64,000 nucleotides of DNA from Paraburkholderia aspalathi (lineage in GTDB: Bacteria > Pseudomonadota > Gammaproteobacteria > Burkholderiales > Burkholderiaceae), in NCBI RefSeq assembly GCF_900116445.1, contig NZ_FPBH01000014.1, positions 1 to 64,000 of the forward strand, written 5' to 3'. Below the pieces are notes generated by a model that saw nothing but the letters and a program-made list of their open reading frames with translations, had not been told where the DNA came from and searched no databases. Positions 26,596 to 36,411 of this stretch are shown here, piece after piece. A program made the translations under genes and the position numbers. Numbering within the stretch: position 1 is the first letter of the stretch; each line of letters opens with the position of its first letter.

Positions 26596-27048
26596 ATGAA
26601 CAGCGATATCAACAAGCCGGCAGACGCCGGCAAGCAGCCGCGCACCACCGGCCCGAGCACAACGGAACTGCATAACGACCGCACGCATGACAGCACGGTC
26701 GACACCGACGGCAAGAATCTCGAGGCCGCCCGCATAGCCGGTCACAGTCCGATCTCGCCGGACGAGATTACGACGACCAACGCGACCCTGGTCAACAGCG
26801 TGCCTGAGGCGCACGACGGCATGGCCGGCTTCGACAGCCGGGTTGGCGGCAATCATCTGCTACTGGCACTCGAGCCGGGCTGCACGGTCATCGACAAAGG
26901 CATGGTCGCGCCGCAAGGCGTCGATTCGGAAGATGATCTGTTCGACGACCCGCGCCCGATCCGCAGCCGCCGCGAACGTGGCCGCATGCATTTCGCCCTC
27001 AATCATCTGCGTCCCACGCGTGTGATTGAATTACTTCGGGTGAAGTAA
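26596..27048 (+). CDS. Hypothetical protein, possibly DUF3005 family
   Basis: This protein is about 150 residues and hydrophilic, with no signal peptide. The first 45 residues are disordered-looking (NKPADAGKQPRTTGPSTTEL). A conserved-looking core follows: ARIAGHSPISPDEITTTNAT, GMAGFDSRVGGNHLLLALEP and a basic C-terminus (RSRRERGRMHFALNHLRPTR). ATGs at 26593 and 26596 are adjacent; a GGAG site favours 26596. I recall this as a Burkholderia-restricted family (DUF3005) but cannot confirm it. A hairpin terminator follows. Confidence 0.72.
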   Translation: MNSDINKPADAGKQPRTTGPSTTELHNDRTHDSTVDTDGKNLEAARIAGHSPISPDEITTTNATLVNSVPEAHDGMAGFDSRVGGNHLLLALEPGCTVIDKGMVAPQGVDSEDDLFDDPRPIRSRRERGRMHFALNHLRPTRVIELLRVK

Positions 27049-27115
27049 CTATTCGCGCGGCGCGTATTTGTTTGAAATACGCCGCCAGCGCCGATTAATC
27101 AGTCCATTCAAAAGC

Positions 27116-27148
27116 GCGCACCGTTTGAATGACGGTGCGCGTTTCGTT
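27116..27148 (+). terminator. Probable terminator after DUF3005-like gene
   Basis: The stem GCGCACCGT/ACGGTGCGC with loop TTGAATG is followed by GTTTCGTT. The stem is strong but the T run is weak. Confidence 0.55.
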
Positions 27149-27255
27149 ACGGATTAGAAACTCAGGGTTGCAGGACCTGCAAGCCGAACGGGCTTTTTCC
27201 GCCGATCGCTGGCCGACACAATTGACTGCACGTCCAATACCAAACGGAGCAGCAG

Positions 27256-27861
27256 ATGAAAAAGATTGTCGTAATAGGCGCAACCGGCACGATCGGCCAG
27301 GCAGTGAGCGCAGCATTGAAAGCACGCCATGAAGTCATCGAAGTGGGTGCGACGCGCGGCCAGTATCGCGTGGACAGCACCGACCCGGCCAGCATCGAGC
27401 GGCTCTTTGGCGAGATTGGTCAAGTCGACGGCATCGTCACCACCACCGGCAAGGTGCATTTCGGCCCGCTGCCGGAAATGACCGTCGAGCAGTTTTGGGT
27501 CGGTCTGCGCGACAAGCTGATGGGTCAGATCAATGTGGTGCTGGGTGCCCAGCGATACGTGAATGACGGCGGCTCGTTCACGCTGACGAGCGGCATTGTC
27601 GGCGACGAACCAATTCGCGAAGGCGCGAATGCAACCACGGTCAATCTGGCCCTGGAAGGTTTCGTGCGCGGCGCCGCGATCGAATTGCCTCGCGGCATCC
27701 GCATCAACGTGGTGAGCCCGACCGTGCTCACCGAAGCGATGGGTGCTTATGCGCCCTACTTCCGCGGCTTCGAGCCGGTCACCGCCGAACGTGCCGCGCA
27801 GGCCTATTTGCGCAGCGTGGAAGGCGCGCAAACGGGCCGCGTGTATCGCGTGGGGTATTGA
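27256..27861 (+). CDS. Short-chain dehydrogenase/reductase
   Basis: This 201-residue protein is a compact SDR. The nucleotide-binding GATGTIGQAVSAAL (about 8-21) and the IVTTTGKVHFGPL segment are clear. The catalytic lysine-type region is degenerate: the expected YxxxK is replaced around NLALEGFVRGAAIELPRGIRINVVSPTVL, where no tyrosine precedes by four residues. This matches a known group of short SDRs that resemble YciK relatives. It is convergent with the sugar-acid operon, so a direct role there is unlikely. Confidence 0.82.
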   Translation: MKKIVVIGATGTIGQAVSAALKARHEVIEVGATRGQYRVDSTDPASIERLFGEIGQVDGIVTTTGKVHFGPLPEMTVEQFWVGLRDKLMGQINVVLGAQRYVNDGGSFTLTSGIVGDEPIREGANATTVNLALEGFVRGAAIELPRGIRINVVSPTVLTEAMGAYAPYFRGFEPVTAERAAQAYLRSVEGAQTGRVYRVGY

Positions 27862-27874
27862 GCCTTCAGCAAGC

Positions 27875-29614
27875 TCAGTGAATCTCCGGCTCGCCGCTTG
27901 CATCCGCCTGCGCACCGCCGCGCTGCAGGAAATCGAAGTCGCAACCTTTGTTCGCCTGCAGCACGTGCGCCTGATGCAAGGCGCCGTAGCCGCGCGTAAA
28001 CCGCGGCTCGGGTCTGACCCAGGCGGCCTTGCGGCGCGCCAGTTCTTCCTCCGCTACGAGCATGTTGAGCTTGCGCCGCGGCACGTCCAGTTCGATCAGA
28101 TCGCCACTCTGCACGAGCGCAAGCGGGCCGCCGACAAACGACTCCGGCGCGACGTGCAATACGCACGCGCCGTAGCTCGTCCCGCTCATCCGTGCATCAG
28201 AGATACGCACCATATCGCGCACGCCCTTTTGCAGCAGTTTCCGCGGGATCGGCAGTTGCCCCCACTCGGGCATGCCAGGCGCGCCCACCGGGCCCGCGTG
28301 CTGCAGCACGATCACGCAGGTCTCGTCGATGTCGAGCGCTTCGTCGTCGATGCGCGCGGCCATGTCGTTGTAGTCCTTGAACACCACGGCGCGGCCGGTG
28401 TGCACAAGCAAGCGCGGCTCGGCGGCGCCGGGTTTGATTACGGCGCCGTCGGGCGCGAGATTGCCGCGCAGCACCGCAAGGCCGTTATTGGGCAGGAGCG
28501 GCGCGCTGCGGCGGCGGATCACCTCGTCGTTGAAAATCGTCGCGCCTTCGAGGTTCTCGCCGAGCGTGCGGCCGTTCACCGTTTTCTGCGAGCGGTCGAT
28601 CAGGTCGCCCAGTTCGGCGAGCATGGCCGGCAAACCTCCCGCGTAGAAAAAGTCCTCCATCAGATACGCGCCGGTCGGACGAATATTCGCCAGCACCGGT
28701 GTGCGGCGCGAAATGTCGTCATAGCGATCGAGCGTCAGTTCGATCCCGGCGCGGCGTGCGAGCGCGATCATATGCACGATCGCGTTGGTCGAGCCAGAGA
28801 GCGCGAGGCAGGTGGTCACCGCGTTATCGATTGAACCCGCGGTGATCAGATCGGAAGGCTTCAAGTCCTCCCACACCATCTCGACGATACGCATGCCGGT
28901 TTTCGCCGCCATCTGCGCGTGCCGCGAATCCACGGCAGGAATGGAAGCGAAACCTGGCAGCGTGAAGCCGAGCGCTTCGGCAGCGCACGTCATGGTCGAC
29001 GCGGTGCCCATTGTCATGCAATGCCCCGGCGAGCGCGCAATGCCGCCTTCAATACCTTGCCAGTCCGATTCAGTGATCGTGCCCGCGCGCAACTCTGCCC
29101 AATACTTCCAGCTGTCCGATCCGGAACCAAGCGTCACACCGTTCCAGTTGCCGCGCAGCATCGGACCGGCCGGCAGAAAGATCGCCGGCAGATCCATCGA
29201 GATCGCGCCCATCAGCAAGGCAGGCGTGGTCTTGTCGCATCCGCCCATCAGCACGACGCCATCGGCGGGATACGAACGCAGCGTCTCCTCGGCTTCCATG
29301 GCGAGGAAGTTGCGATAGAGCATCGTGGTGGGCTTCTGGAACGGCTCGGCGAGCGTCTGCACGGGCAGTTCGACCGGAAAGCCGCCTGCCTGCCAGATGC
29401 CGCGTTTCACTTCCTCCACACGTTGCTTGAAATGCGTGTGGCAAGTATTGATCTCGCTCCATGTGTTGAGGATCGCGATCACCGGTTTGCCCGCGTATTC
29501 CTCGCGGCTGTAGCCCATCTGGGCGGTACGCGAGCGATGGCCGAACGAGCGCAGATCGTTCAGGCCGTACCAGCGGTGGCTGCGCAGTTCTTCAGGTTTC
29601 TTTCGCTTCGTCAA
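27875..29614 (-). CDS. IlvD/Edd-family sugar-acid dehydratase
   Basis: This 579-residue enzyme dehydrates a sugar acid to a 2-keto-3-deoxy acid using an iron-sulfur cluster. Cluster cysteines are visible in [12 protein letters not shown] (about 53), [13 protein letters not shown] (about 125) and [14 protein letters not shown] (about 195). The pattern NTWSEINTC and GGCDKTTP fits arabinonate/xylonate-type dehydratases more than IlvD itself. It starts at TTG with a GAAGGAG site, overlapping the permease stop as TTGA. A longer open frame upstream is only the permease's other frame. It is the last gene of the operon with lactonase, DHDPS-family enzyme and ABC importer. The exact substrate is not known. 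Confidence 0.88.
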   Translation of the reverse strand: MTKRKKPEELRSHRWYGLNDLRSFGHRSRTAQMGYSREEYAGKPVIAILNTWSEINTCHTHFKQRVEEVKRGIWQAGGFPVELPVQTLAEPFQKPTTMLYRNFLAMEAEETLRSYPADGVVLMGGCDKTTPALLMGAISMDLPAIFLPAGPMLRGNWNGVTLGSGSDSWKYWAELRAGTITESDWQGIEGGIARSPGHCMTMGTASTMTCAAEALGFTLPGFASIPAVDSRHAQMAAKTGMRIVEMVWEDLKPSDLITAGSIDNAVTTCLALSGSTNAIVHMIALARRAGIELTLDRYDDISRRTPVLANIRPTGAYLMEDFFYAGGLPAMLAELGDLIDRSQKTVNGRTLGENLEGATIFNDEVIRRRSAPLLPNNGLAVLRGNLAPDGAVIKPGAAEPRLLVHTGRAVVFKDYNDMAARIDDEALDIDETCVIVLQHAGPVGAPGMPEWGQLPIPRKLLQKGVRDMVRISDARMSGTSYGACVLHVAPESFVGGPLALVQSGDLIELDVPRRKLNMLVAEEELARRKAAWVRPEPRFTRGYGALHQAHVLQANKGCDFDFLQRGGAQADASGEPEIH

Positions 29615-30534
29615 CGTCTTTGCTCCTTCACGCGCGACACGATCTGTGTCGGGCTGACGAACTGCAGCGCAATCAGCACCCAGATCAACGTGATCGCCAT
29701 GTAGATCATCGCCATCGCGTCGATCGATTGCGGCGCACGCACGCCAGTTGAAAATACAGCGTAGTACAAGGCGACCACGAGCGTTTGCGTCGCGGGGCCA
29801 GCTGTAAAGAATGTCAGTTCGAACATGCCGATGGTGCGCACCAGTACGAGCAGCCCGGCCGCCAGCATGCCGGGCACCAGCAGGGGCAGCAGCACATAGC
29901 GGAAATAGCGAAACGTGTTCGCGCCGAAAATGCGCGCCGCCGCTTCGAGATTGGGATCGATCTGCTCGATGAACGGCGTCATCACCAGAATCACGAACGG
30001 AAGCGCCGGCACGAGATTCGCAAGAATCACGCCGCTCAATGTTCCCGCAAGGCCGACTTTGTACATCACGGTGGCCATCGGAATGCCGTAGGTCACGGGC
30101 GGCACCATCAGGGGCAACAGGAAAATCAGCATCGCCATGCGCTTGCCGCGAAACTGCACGCGGGCGAGCGCATACGCAGCGGGCACGCCGAGTACAACCG
30201 ACAAGACCACCACCGCGCCGACCACTTCGACGGTGACCCACAACACGCTCGCCAGTTGAAAATCGCTCCACGCCTGCGCGTACCAATGCAGCGTAAAACC
30301 TTGCGGCAACAAGGTGCCGAACCAGCGGGTCGCCAGCGAATTTACCGCGACGGTCGCAATCAGCAGCACCACGTTGACGAGAAAAAACACCATCGCGCCC
30401 CACACCAGCACCTGCCAGATGCGGCCCGGCACGCTGGCGCGCTGCTTCACGCGCTTGCTGGGTTGCTGGGCGCCGTCGTTGTTTTCCTTCGACGCGGACC
30501 ACGAAGGATGCGCGGCGTGGTGATCGCTAGCCAT
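29611..30534 (-). CDS. ABC transporter permease (second)
   Basis: This 307-residue inner-membrane protein has six membrane helices and the ATPase-contact EAA motif [26 protein letters not shown] (about residues 200-225). The first 35 residues are hydrophilic. It pairs with the permease at 30534-31412, and their start and stop codons share a base (TGATG). The import complex probably serves the sugar acid or lactone degraded by the operon. Confidence 0.9.
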   Translation of the reverse strand: MASDHHAAHPSWSASKENNDGAQQPSKRVKQRASVPGRIWQVLVWGAMVFFLVNVVLLIATVAVNSLATRWFGTLLPQGFTLHWYAQAWSDFQLASVLWVTVEVVGAVVVLSVVLGVPAAYALARVQFRGKRMAMLIFLLPLMVPPVTYGIPMATVMYKVGLAGTLSGVILANLVPALPFVILVMTPFIEQIDPNLEAAARIFGANTFRYFRYVLLPLLVPGMLAAGLLVLVRTIGMFELTFFTAGPATQTLVVALYYAVFSTGVRAPQSIDAMAMIYMAITLIWVLIALQFVSPTQIVSRVKEQRR

Positions 30535-31412
30535 CAGCCTTTGCCTCCCGTCACCGGACCGCTATAGAAGAAGCGGCGCGCGCCGAGCATGGCGACAACC
30601 ACCAGCAGTTGCACGAAGCCCATCACCATCGCAATCACCGAAGCAAGCGAATAGTCGTAGCTTTCGAACGCGGCTTCGGCTGCGGCGATCGACATCACGC
30701 GCGTCGGACCCGCAGGGGCGCCCAACAGCACCGCCGACGGAAACACCGAGAACGCCTGCACGAACGACAAACAGGCGGCCATCGTTAAACCAGGCACCAG
30801 CAGCGGCAAATAGATTCGACGGAACTGCTGCCACGGACTCGCGCCGAGCGTGGCGGCAGCGCTCGCGAGCGTCGGATCGATGCCGGTCACGTAGGACAGC
30901 GTCAGCAGAAACGCAAACGGAAAGCCCGACACGATCAGCGAGATCAACACGCCCCAGAAGTTATGCGTGAGGCGCACTTCATTCGTGTACAGATGCAATC
31001 CGTGCAACGCCTGCGGAAACCAGCCATTCGGGCCAAAGTACGTGAGCATGCCGTCGGCGATCAGCACGGTGCCGAGCGTGACAGGAATCACCAGCAGCGT
31101 CGTGATGAGCTTCTGATAGGGCGAATTGCGGCGCAGCGCGAACGCCACCGGAACCGACACGCCAACGTTAATCAGCGTCGCCGGCACGGCGAGCTTGAGC
31201 GTGACGAGAATGGTCGGCCACATCGACGTGTCGGTGAAGAACGTCAGATAGTTGGCCCACAGGCCGCCCCCGTTCATCGGCCGGAACGACAGCACCAAAC
31301 CATACGCAAACGGATAGATGAACAACGCCACGATGAAAATCAAAGCCGGCGCGACCAGCCACGCCTTGGCATCGCGCGGTGCGAGCGGCGGCGACAGCAT
31401 GGGCGTGTTCAA
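30534..31412 (-). CDS. ABC transporter permease (first)
   Basis: This 292-residue inner-membrane protein has six helices and the EAA motif SAAATLGASPWQQFRRIYLP (about 195). It starts at TTG, which overlaps the ATPase stop (TTGA) and follows a GGAGAGG site; the next ATG is four codons on. This is the PotB-like first permease in a polyamine/iron/sugar-acid-type importer. Confidence 0.9.
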   Translation of the reverse strand: MNTPMLSPPLAPRDAKAWLVAPALIFIVALFIYPFAYGLVLSFRPMNGGGLWANYLTFFTDTSMWPTILVTLKLAVPATLINVGVSVPVAFALRRNSPYQKLITTLLVIPVTLGTVLIADGMLTYFGPNGWFPQALHGLHLYTNEVRLTHNFWGVLISLIVSGFPFAFLLTLSYVTGIDPTLASAAATLGASPWQQFRRIYLPLLVPGLTMAACLSFVQAFSVFPSAVLLGAPAGPTRVMSIAAAEAAFESYDYSLASVIAMVMGFVQLLVVVAMLGARRFFYSGPVTGGKG

Positions 31413-32488
31413 GCAGCCTCTCCGTCATAGACGAGCGCACGTGACGGCTGCACACGCAGACTGATGCGCTCGCCCTCTTCGAATTCGCCCGCGACGCGCG
31501 CCCACAAATCGCCGAAAGCGGTCTCCACCCGCAGCAGTGAATCGTGCCCGCCGTATTCCACGGTGGTCACCAACGCGTCGAAGGCGTTTTCCACGCCAGG
31601 TGCTGCGCGCTCCATATCTTCAGGGCGCAGCGCAACGCTCACGCGCTTGCTGTTGAAACCGGCCATCGGCGTGCCGATCAGACGCACACCATTCGCGCTC
31701 ACGGCAACCCCATCGCCTTGCGTGCTTTCGAGCGTGAATTCGGCTACGTTTCGATAGCCCATGAAACGCGCGACGTGCAAATTTTGCGGCCGCGTGTAGA
31801 CCTCTTTCGGAGTGCCGACCTGCTGCACCACACCCTCTTTCATCACGACGATGCGATCGGCCATGGAAAGCGCTTCGTCCTGATCGTGCGTCACATAGAG
31901 CGTCGCGCGTTCGAGCTGACTGTGGATGCGGCGAATCTCAGCACGCATTTCGATGCGTAGTTTCGTATCGAGATTCGACAGCGGTTCGTCCATCAGAATC
32001 AGTGGCGGTTCGATCACGATCGCGCGCGCAATTGCCACGCGCTGCTGCTGACCGCCCGACAGTTGTCCGGGCAGCTTGCGTTCATGACCGACCAACTGTA
32101 CGAGCTGCAATGCTTCGCGCGCCCGGCGCATGGCCTCGCTCTTACCGACGCCACGCATCTTCAAGCCGAAGCCGACGTTATCCAGCACACTCATATGCGG
32201 AAACAGCGCGTAGTTCTGAAACACCATGCCGAAGCCGCGCTTTTCCGGCGGCAGCACGTCGATGCGTTTATCGTCGAGCCAGATGCCGCCACCGCTCAAG
32301 GGCTGCAAACCGGCGATGCAATTGAGCGCCGTCGATTTGCCGCAACCCGAAGGTCCGAGCAACGCAATGAACTCGCCACGCTGGATATTCAGATCGAGTC
32401 CTTGCAGCGCCGCGACCGCCTGGCCCTCCGCATTCGTGAAACTGCGGCTCACCGAATCGAGCCGCAACTGCTCAAAGTGATGCTTCAT
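31409..32488 (-). CDS. ABC transporter ATP-binding protein (PotA/UgpC-like)
   Basis: This 359-residue ATPase has Walker A (LLGPSGCGKSTALN, about 40), the signature LSGGQQQRVAIARA (about 140), Walker B (LILMDEPLSNLD) and a C-terminal TOBE domain (about 275-355). The ATG at 32488 has a CAGGA site eight bases upstream. It lies 20 bases after the binding-protein gene and overlaps the permease start. Confidence 0.93.
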   Translation of the reverse strand: MKHHFEQLRLDSVSRSFTNAEGQAVAALQGLDLNIQRGEFIALLGPSGCGKSTALNCIAGLQPLSGGGIWLDDKRIDVLPPEKRGFGMVFQNYALFPHMSVLDNVGFGLKMRGVGKSEAMRRAREALQLVQLVGHERKLPGQLSGGQQQRVAIARAIVIEPPLILMDEPLSNLDTKLRIEMRAEIRRIHSQLERATLYVTHDQDEALSMADRIVVMKEGVVQQVGTPKEVYTRPQNLHVARFMGYRNVAEFTLESTQGDGVAVSANGVRLIGTPMAGFNSKRVSVALRPEDMERAAPGVENAFDALVTTVEYGGHDSLLRVETAFGDLWARVAGEFEEGERISLRVQPSRALVYDGEAA

Positions 32489-32508
32489 GGCGGTTTCCTG
32501 ATACGCGG

Positions 32509-33678
32509 CTACTTGGTCTTCTGCGCGCCGACGTCGCTGTCCCATTTCTTGAAGGCCGCGACCATTGCGGTGGCGTTCAGCGGCAAAACATGCGGACGTT
32601 CAGCCAGCAGCTTTGCATACTCCGGCCGCCCATATTTCTTCAGCACATCCTGGCTGTGCGCGGGCGCCTGCTCGATGCTTACGCCCTTGATTGCCGGCCC
32701 GGGATAGAAATAACCGTCGTCATAGGTCATGGCTTGCTGTGCCGGTTCGAGCATGAAGTTCATCAGCTTGTAGATCACGTCGAGTTTTTCCTTCGGCACG
32801 CCCTTCGGAATCACCATGAAGTGCGCGTCGTTCACCCACGTCATGTTGTCAAATGCCTGCACGCGGAATTCCGCCGGAACGATGCCGAGCGCGCGTGGGT
32901 TGATGTCCCAGCCGGTCACCGTCACGGTCATGTCGCGCGTACCCTCGCCGAGTTCTTTCATCACCGCCGAGGTGCCGCCAGGATAGTAAGGAATGCAATC
33001 GTTCAGCTGCTTGAGAAAGGCCCACGTCTTGTCCCAGCCGTGAATCGGATCTTGCGGATCCTTGTCGCCAAGCACATAAGGCAGGCCCATCAGGAACGTG
33101 CGGCCGGGACCGGAGTTCGCCGGCCGCGCGTAGATCAGCTTGTCCGGATGCGCCTTGCACCATTGCAGGAGTTGCTCAGGCGTTCTGGGCGGATCGGTCA
33201 CTTTGGCGGGGTTGTATTCGAGCAACGGACCGGCCGGCATATAGGCGACCTCGAGACCAAAGCCTTGAGCAAGGTCCTGCATCTTGCGCGGACCGGGCGC
33301 GTATTTGTCGAGCACGCCTGGGAAGGCCGCGGCATTGTCCGGCAATAACTTCATCCACAGATTCTGTTCGATGCCGGCAGCCAGTGCGTCGGTGCCCGTC
33401 AGGACGAGATCGATGTCGGAGCGGCCCGCGGCCTGCATTGCCTTGATCTTGCCCGGCAACTGCGGCGCGGGCGCGTTGGTGAACGTGAGATTGGCGACGA
33501 GATTCGGATACTTCGCCTTGAAGGCTTCGAAGCCCTTCTGCGTGAGTTGAAGGTCGCCGGCTACATCGACGATATTGAGCGTTACCGGATCGGCCGCATG
33601 CGCGGTGGACCCCAATGCGGCGCTTGCCATGAGACATACGGACACCAGCCTGAGCGCCAACCTGCCTGAAACAGTCAT
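32509..33678 (-). CDS. ABC transporter substrate-binding protein (PotD-like fold)
   Basis: This 389-residue periplasmic protein has a signal peptide ending AHA/ADPVT (about residue 28) and a two-lobed solute-binding fold. Segments such as AAGRSDIDLVLTGTDALAAGIEQNLW and NDAHFMVIPKGVPKEKLDVIYKLMNF place it with extracellular solute-binding family 1 (PotD-like). A strong GAGGAG site precedes the ATG at 33678. As first gene of the transporter block, it has its own 285-base upstream region, so it probably has a separate promoter from the lactonase. Confidence 0.9.
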   Translation of the reverse strand: MTVSGRLALRLVSVCLMASAALGSTAHAADPVTLNIVDVAGDLQLTQKGFEAFKAKYPNLVANLTFTNAPAPQLPGKIKAMQAAGRSDIDLVLTGTDALAAGIEQNLWMKLLPDNAAAFPGVLDKYAPGPRKMQDLAQGFGLEVAYMPAGPLLEYNPAKVTDPPRTPEQLLQWCKAHPDKLIYARPANSGPGRTFLMGLPYVLGDKDPQDPIHGWDKTWAFLKQLNDCIPYYPGGTSAVMKELGEGTRDMTVTVTGWDINPRALGIVPAEFRVQAFDNMTWVNDAHFMVIPKGVPKEKLDVIYKLMNFMLEPAQQAMTYDDGYFYPGPAIKGVSIEQAPAHSQDVLKKYGRPEYAKLLAERPHVLPLNATAMVAAFKKWDSDVGAQKTK

Positions 33679-33963
33679 TGCGTCTCCTCGCTTCTTGGTA
33701 TGGAAGTCCGCCGGCCAGATGTGCTGCTGGCGGTGTCTCTCTACCAATGGAACATAGCGAAGCGGAACTGCCGATGTCAAGCAAATACTCACCACTGGGT
33801 TTTACCCCAAAAATTGGCTATTTTTGCGCGGAATCCTTTTGGTTCAACGGTTTGCGCGCGGTATCCAAGGGCAAACCCGGAGTTAGCAGGCGCTGGGCAC
33901 AACGAGTTGTCTGGCAACATGAACTTGTACTGCGCACTCAGGCTGCCCGCACGCCTTGCGCCC
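33679..33963. other. Intergenic region between lactonase and transporter genes
   Basis: This 285-base gap probably holds a second promoter for the transporter block. TTGGTA at about 33695 and TACCAA at about 33739 form a long-spaced inverted pair; I give it no weight. Confidence 0.4.
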
Positions 33964-34908
33964 TCACCCGCCCTGGACGCCCTCCGTATTCACATACAAC
34001 GAATACAAGCCGTGGCTCGCCGCCATGAACAACCGGTTGCGATGACGTCCGCCGAAGCACACGTTCGCGCAGCGCTCCGGCAACGCGATATGGCCGATCG
34101 GCTCGCCTTGCGACGTGAAGACGCGCACGCCGTCGAGTTCGTCGGTGCCCATGCCCCAGCCGCACCAGAGATTGCCGTGTGTGTCGACGCGAAAGCCGTC
34201 GGGCGTACCCGGACCGGCATCGATCAGCACGCGGTTGTTCGACAGCACGGCGCCCTTGCTGCTGACGTCGACATCGAACGCGCGAATCTTGCGCGGCACG
34301 CCACGCGATTCGACGATGTACAGCACAGACTCATCCGGCGAAAACGCGAGGCCGTTCGGACCCAGCACGTCGTCGGCGACCATCGTCACCTCGCCCGATT
34401 GGCCGTCGATCCGGTACACGCACGCGGGCAATTCCGACTCCTGCCGCTCGCCCTCATAAAAGCTGTCGATGCCGAAGGTCGGATCGCTAAACCAGATCGA
34501 ACCGTCCGACTTCACGATCACGTCATTCGGCGAGTTGAAACGCTTGCCGAGGTAACGGTCGGCGAGCACGGTAATCGAGCCGTCGTACTCGGTCCGCGTG
34601 ACGCGCCGCGTCAGGTGCTCGCAGGTCACGAGGCGGCCCTGGCGATCACGCGTGTGGCCGTTCGCATTGTTCGACGACTGGCGAAACGTGGTCACCGCGC
34701 TGCTAGTTTCGTCCCAGCGCAGGATACGGTCATTGGGAATGTCGCTCCACAGCAGGTAGCGGCCGTCGCCGAACCAGACCGGCCCTTCTGACCAGCGCGC
34801 GCCCTGATACAGACACTCGACGGAAGCAGACGCCAGGATCAGCGACGTGAAGCGCGGATCGAGAACGCGAATGGAGGGATCGGGATAGCGTCGGCTGGTG
34901 TCGGTCAT
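33964..34908 (-). CDS. SMP-30/gluconolactonase family lactonase
   Basis: This 314-residue beta-propeller enzyme opens sugar lactones. Metal-ligand motifs are seen in EGPVWFGDGRYLLWSDIPN (glutamate, about 40), NANGHTRDRQGRLVTCEH, NSPNDVIVKSDGSIWFSDP (asparagines) and GTPDGFRVDTHGNLWCG (aspartate, about 230). The ATG at 34908 is chosen; upstream codons do not resemble the family. It lies 84 bases after the DHDPS-family gene and supplies the acid for the dehydratase. Confidence 0.9.
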   Translation of the reverse strand: MTDTSRRYPDPSIRVLDPRFTSLILASASVECLYQGARWSEGPVWFGDGRYLLWSDIPNDRILRWDETSSAVTTFRQSSNNANGHTRDRQGRLVTCEHLTRRVTRTEYDGSITVLADRYLGKRFNSPNDVIVKSDGSIWFSDPTFGIDSFYEGERQESELPACVYRIDGQSGEVTMVADDVLGPNGLAFSPDESVLYIVESRGVPRKIRAFDVDVSSKGAVLSNNRVLIDAGPGTPDGFRVDTHGNLWCGWGMGTDELDGVRVFTSQGEPIGHIALPERCANVCFGGRHRNRLFMAASHGLYSLYVNTEGVQGG

Positions 34909-34992
34909 GCGTAGGCTTTGGACGATGGAAGTTGAGGGGAAGATGGGGCGCAGCGCGCCGCGCACGCACTTGTAACCGCGGCCGCTGCGAGG

Positions 34993-35934
34993 TCAATGCG
35001 ACGCCGGCTTCTGCGCGAGCTGACGCTCCAAGGCGAGCAGAATCTGCGTCGCATGATCGATCTTCGCATGATGTTCGGGCGGCGTCGAACTGAGTAGCGG
35101 CAAGATCGGCCCCATGTCGGCAATCTTTGAAAACGTGACTGCATCATGCAACACACGGATCAACGAGATTTCGTCACGCAGCGTTTCGAGCGGCAGGAAA
35201 GCCTCATAGAGACGCTGCGCTGTGTCGGCATCGCCGATTCTGACGGCTTGCAGCAACGCCATGACCATACGTGGCGCAATGCATCCCGAACCCGTCGTCC
35301 ATGCGGCCAGACCGAACTCGCGCAAATGGACGAGCGCTGGCCGCTCGCCCATGCCCGACACCACCTTGGCCGCAGGCACGGATTGCACGAGTCGGCGCAG
35401 ATACGGATCCTCCGCAGGATTGTCGCGGACGATCGCGTATTTGACGGCCAGCAGCGTGCCACGCTCGATCAATCGCGCGAGCGTGTCGAGCTCCACGTAG
35501 TTTTCGCTCTTGATGTACATAGTGAGCGGCATGCCCGCCGCCTCGGCGATGCGCGTGAGCCCGGCTTCCACGCCTTCGGACGTCGTAAATCCGCTCAGCG
35601 GCAACACCATCGCCGTACGGTAGCGGGTTTGCGCAAGGATACGGGCCTGATCGAGCATTTTCCCGTAGTCGGGACCGATTGACGGGATCACGCGCGTGCC
35701 TGCACTGGCTGCGCCCGCCAGCATATCCAGCAAGTCCCGATACTCGCTGACGGTCACGTGGTAGAGGTTCGCATTGCCGCCGTACAGCAAGGTGCGCACG
35801 CCGCCAGCCTCGATGTGGCGAATCAGAGCACGGTTTTCGGCGACGTCCAGCGTGTAGTCGGCACGGCGGGCGAGCGGCGGCACGGCCATCACCGATGCGA
35901 CGAACTCACTGTCGAGAATCGGGGATTCGTTCAT
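34993..35934 (-). CDS. DHDPS/NAL-family enzyme (likely keto-deoxy acid aldolase or dehydratase)
   Basis: This 313-residue TIM-barrel protein has the Schiff-base lysine in GTLLAVKYAIVRDN (about 170) and the substrate tyrosine in LTMYIKSENY (about 140). Family members split or dehydrate 2-keto-3-deoxy sugar acids. Together with the lactonase and dehydratase this gives a lactone to acid to keto-deoxy acid to pyruvate-type route. It is the first gene of the operon; a FadR-type operator lies about 55 bases upstream. Confidence 0.87.
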   Translation of the reverse strand: MNESPILDSEFVASVMAVPPLARRADYTLDVAENRALIRHIEAGGVRTLLYGGNANLYHVTVSEYRDLLDMLAGAASAGTRVIPSIGPDYGKMLDQARILAQTRYRTAMVLPLSGFTTSEGVEAGLTRIAEAAGMPLTMYIKSENYVELDTLARLIERGTLLAVKYAIVRDNPAEDPYLRRLVQSVPAAKVVSGMGERPALVHLREFGLAAWTTGSGCIAPRMVMALLQAVRIGDADTAQRLYEAFLPLETLRDEISLIRVLHDAVTFSKIADMGPILPLLSSTPPEHHAKIDHATQILLALERQLAQKPASH

Positions 35935-35987
35935 GACGCCTCAGACATACGGGGACCGGGTGTTCAAGTTAGCATCGGGTTCGCAAT

Positions 35988-36000
35988 GTTGTCAAACAAC
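35988..36000 (-). promoter_or_regulatory. FadR-subfamily GntR operator upstream of sugar-acid operon
   Basis: GTTGTCAAACAAC is an inverted repeat matching the FadR-subfamily consensus TnGTnnnACnA at every fixed position. A second overlapping inverted repeat (ACAACC...GGTTGT) follows at 35997-36015. It lies about 55 bases before the first gene of the operon, and a FadR-type GntR regulator is encoded at 38342. Confidence 0.6.
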
Positions 36001-36411
36001 CTACGTATGGTTGTCATCGCGAGATCTCACGTCGAATTCGATGCGAAGGAGCCGAAGCTGGCAAAGCGCGGCGTGTCGCTTTCGTATGACAATAGACGGT
36101 GACAGGCCGCTGTTAGAGAATAGAGAAGGGCCAGGTGGAAATTGTCAATTTGATAATTGGCGTGGTTTTGTCCGGAATCTCGACACGCGCAGTCATTCAA
36201 AGTGGTTTGACAATAATGTTGCAAATCAAAAGCATCAAAAACGCCGCTACGAGAAAATTACCCACTTTATCGACCCGTGAATGTTAATCAGGTCGAAGAA
36301 ATCCGATATAAGGAGTAATTCGTTCGCCTGGTAGCAGAACCAGTGCTGGTGGCGCTTCTTTAGAAATCGCCCTCGGCTTGCGAAATAATTTTTAGTGATA
36401 GATTGTGAAGA

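Noticed and set aside
27256-27861. SDR gene as the missing dehydrogenase of the sugar-acid pathway
   Set aside because: It is on the opposite strand and convergent with the operon, and lacks a clear Y-x3-K pair, so membership is not supported.
27875-30502. An 875-codon open frame on the minus strand covering the dehydratase and beyond
   Set aside because: Only the part from 29614 down is dehydratase-like. The upstream part is the alternative frame of the permease, low-complexity and Arg-rich; a TTG with a good ribosome binding site marks the true start.
33690-33745. TTGGTA and TACCAA pair as an operator before the transporter genes
   Set aside because: The half-sites are more than 40 bases apart with no symmetry between, which does not fit a normal dimer site.
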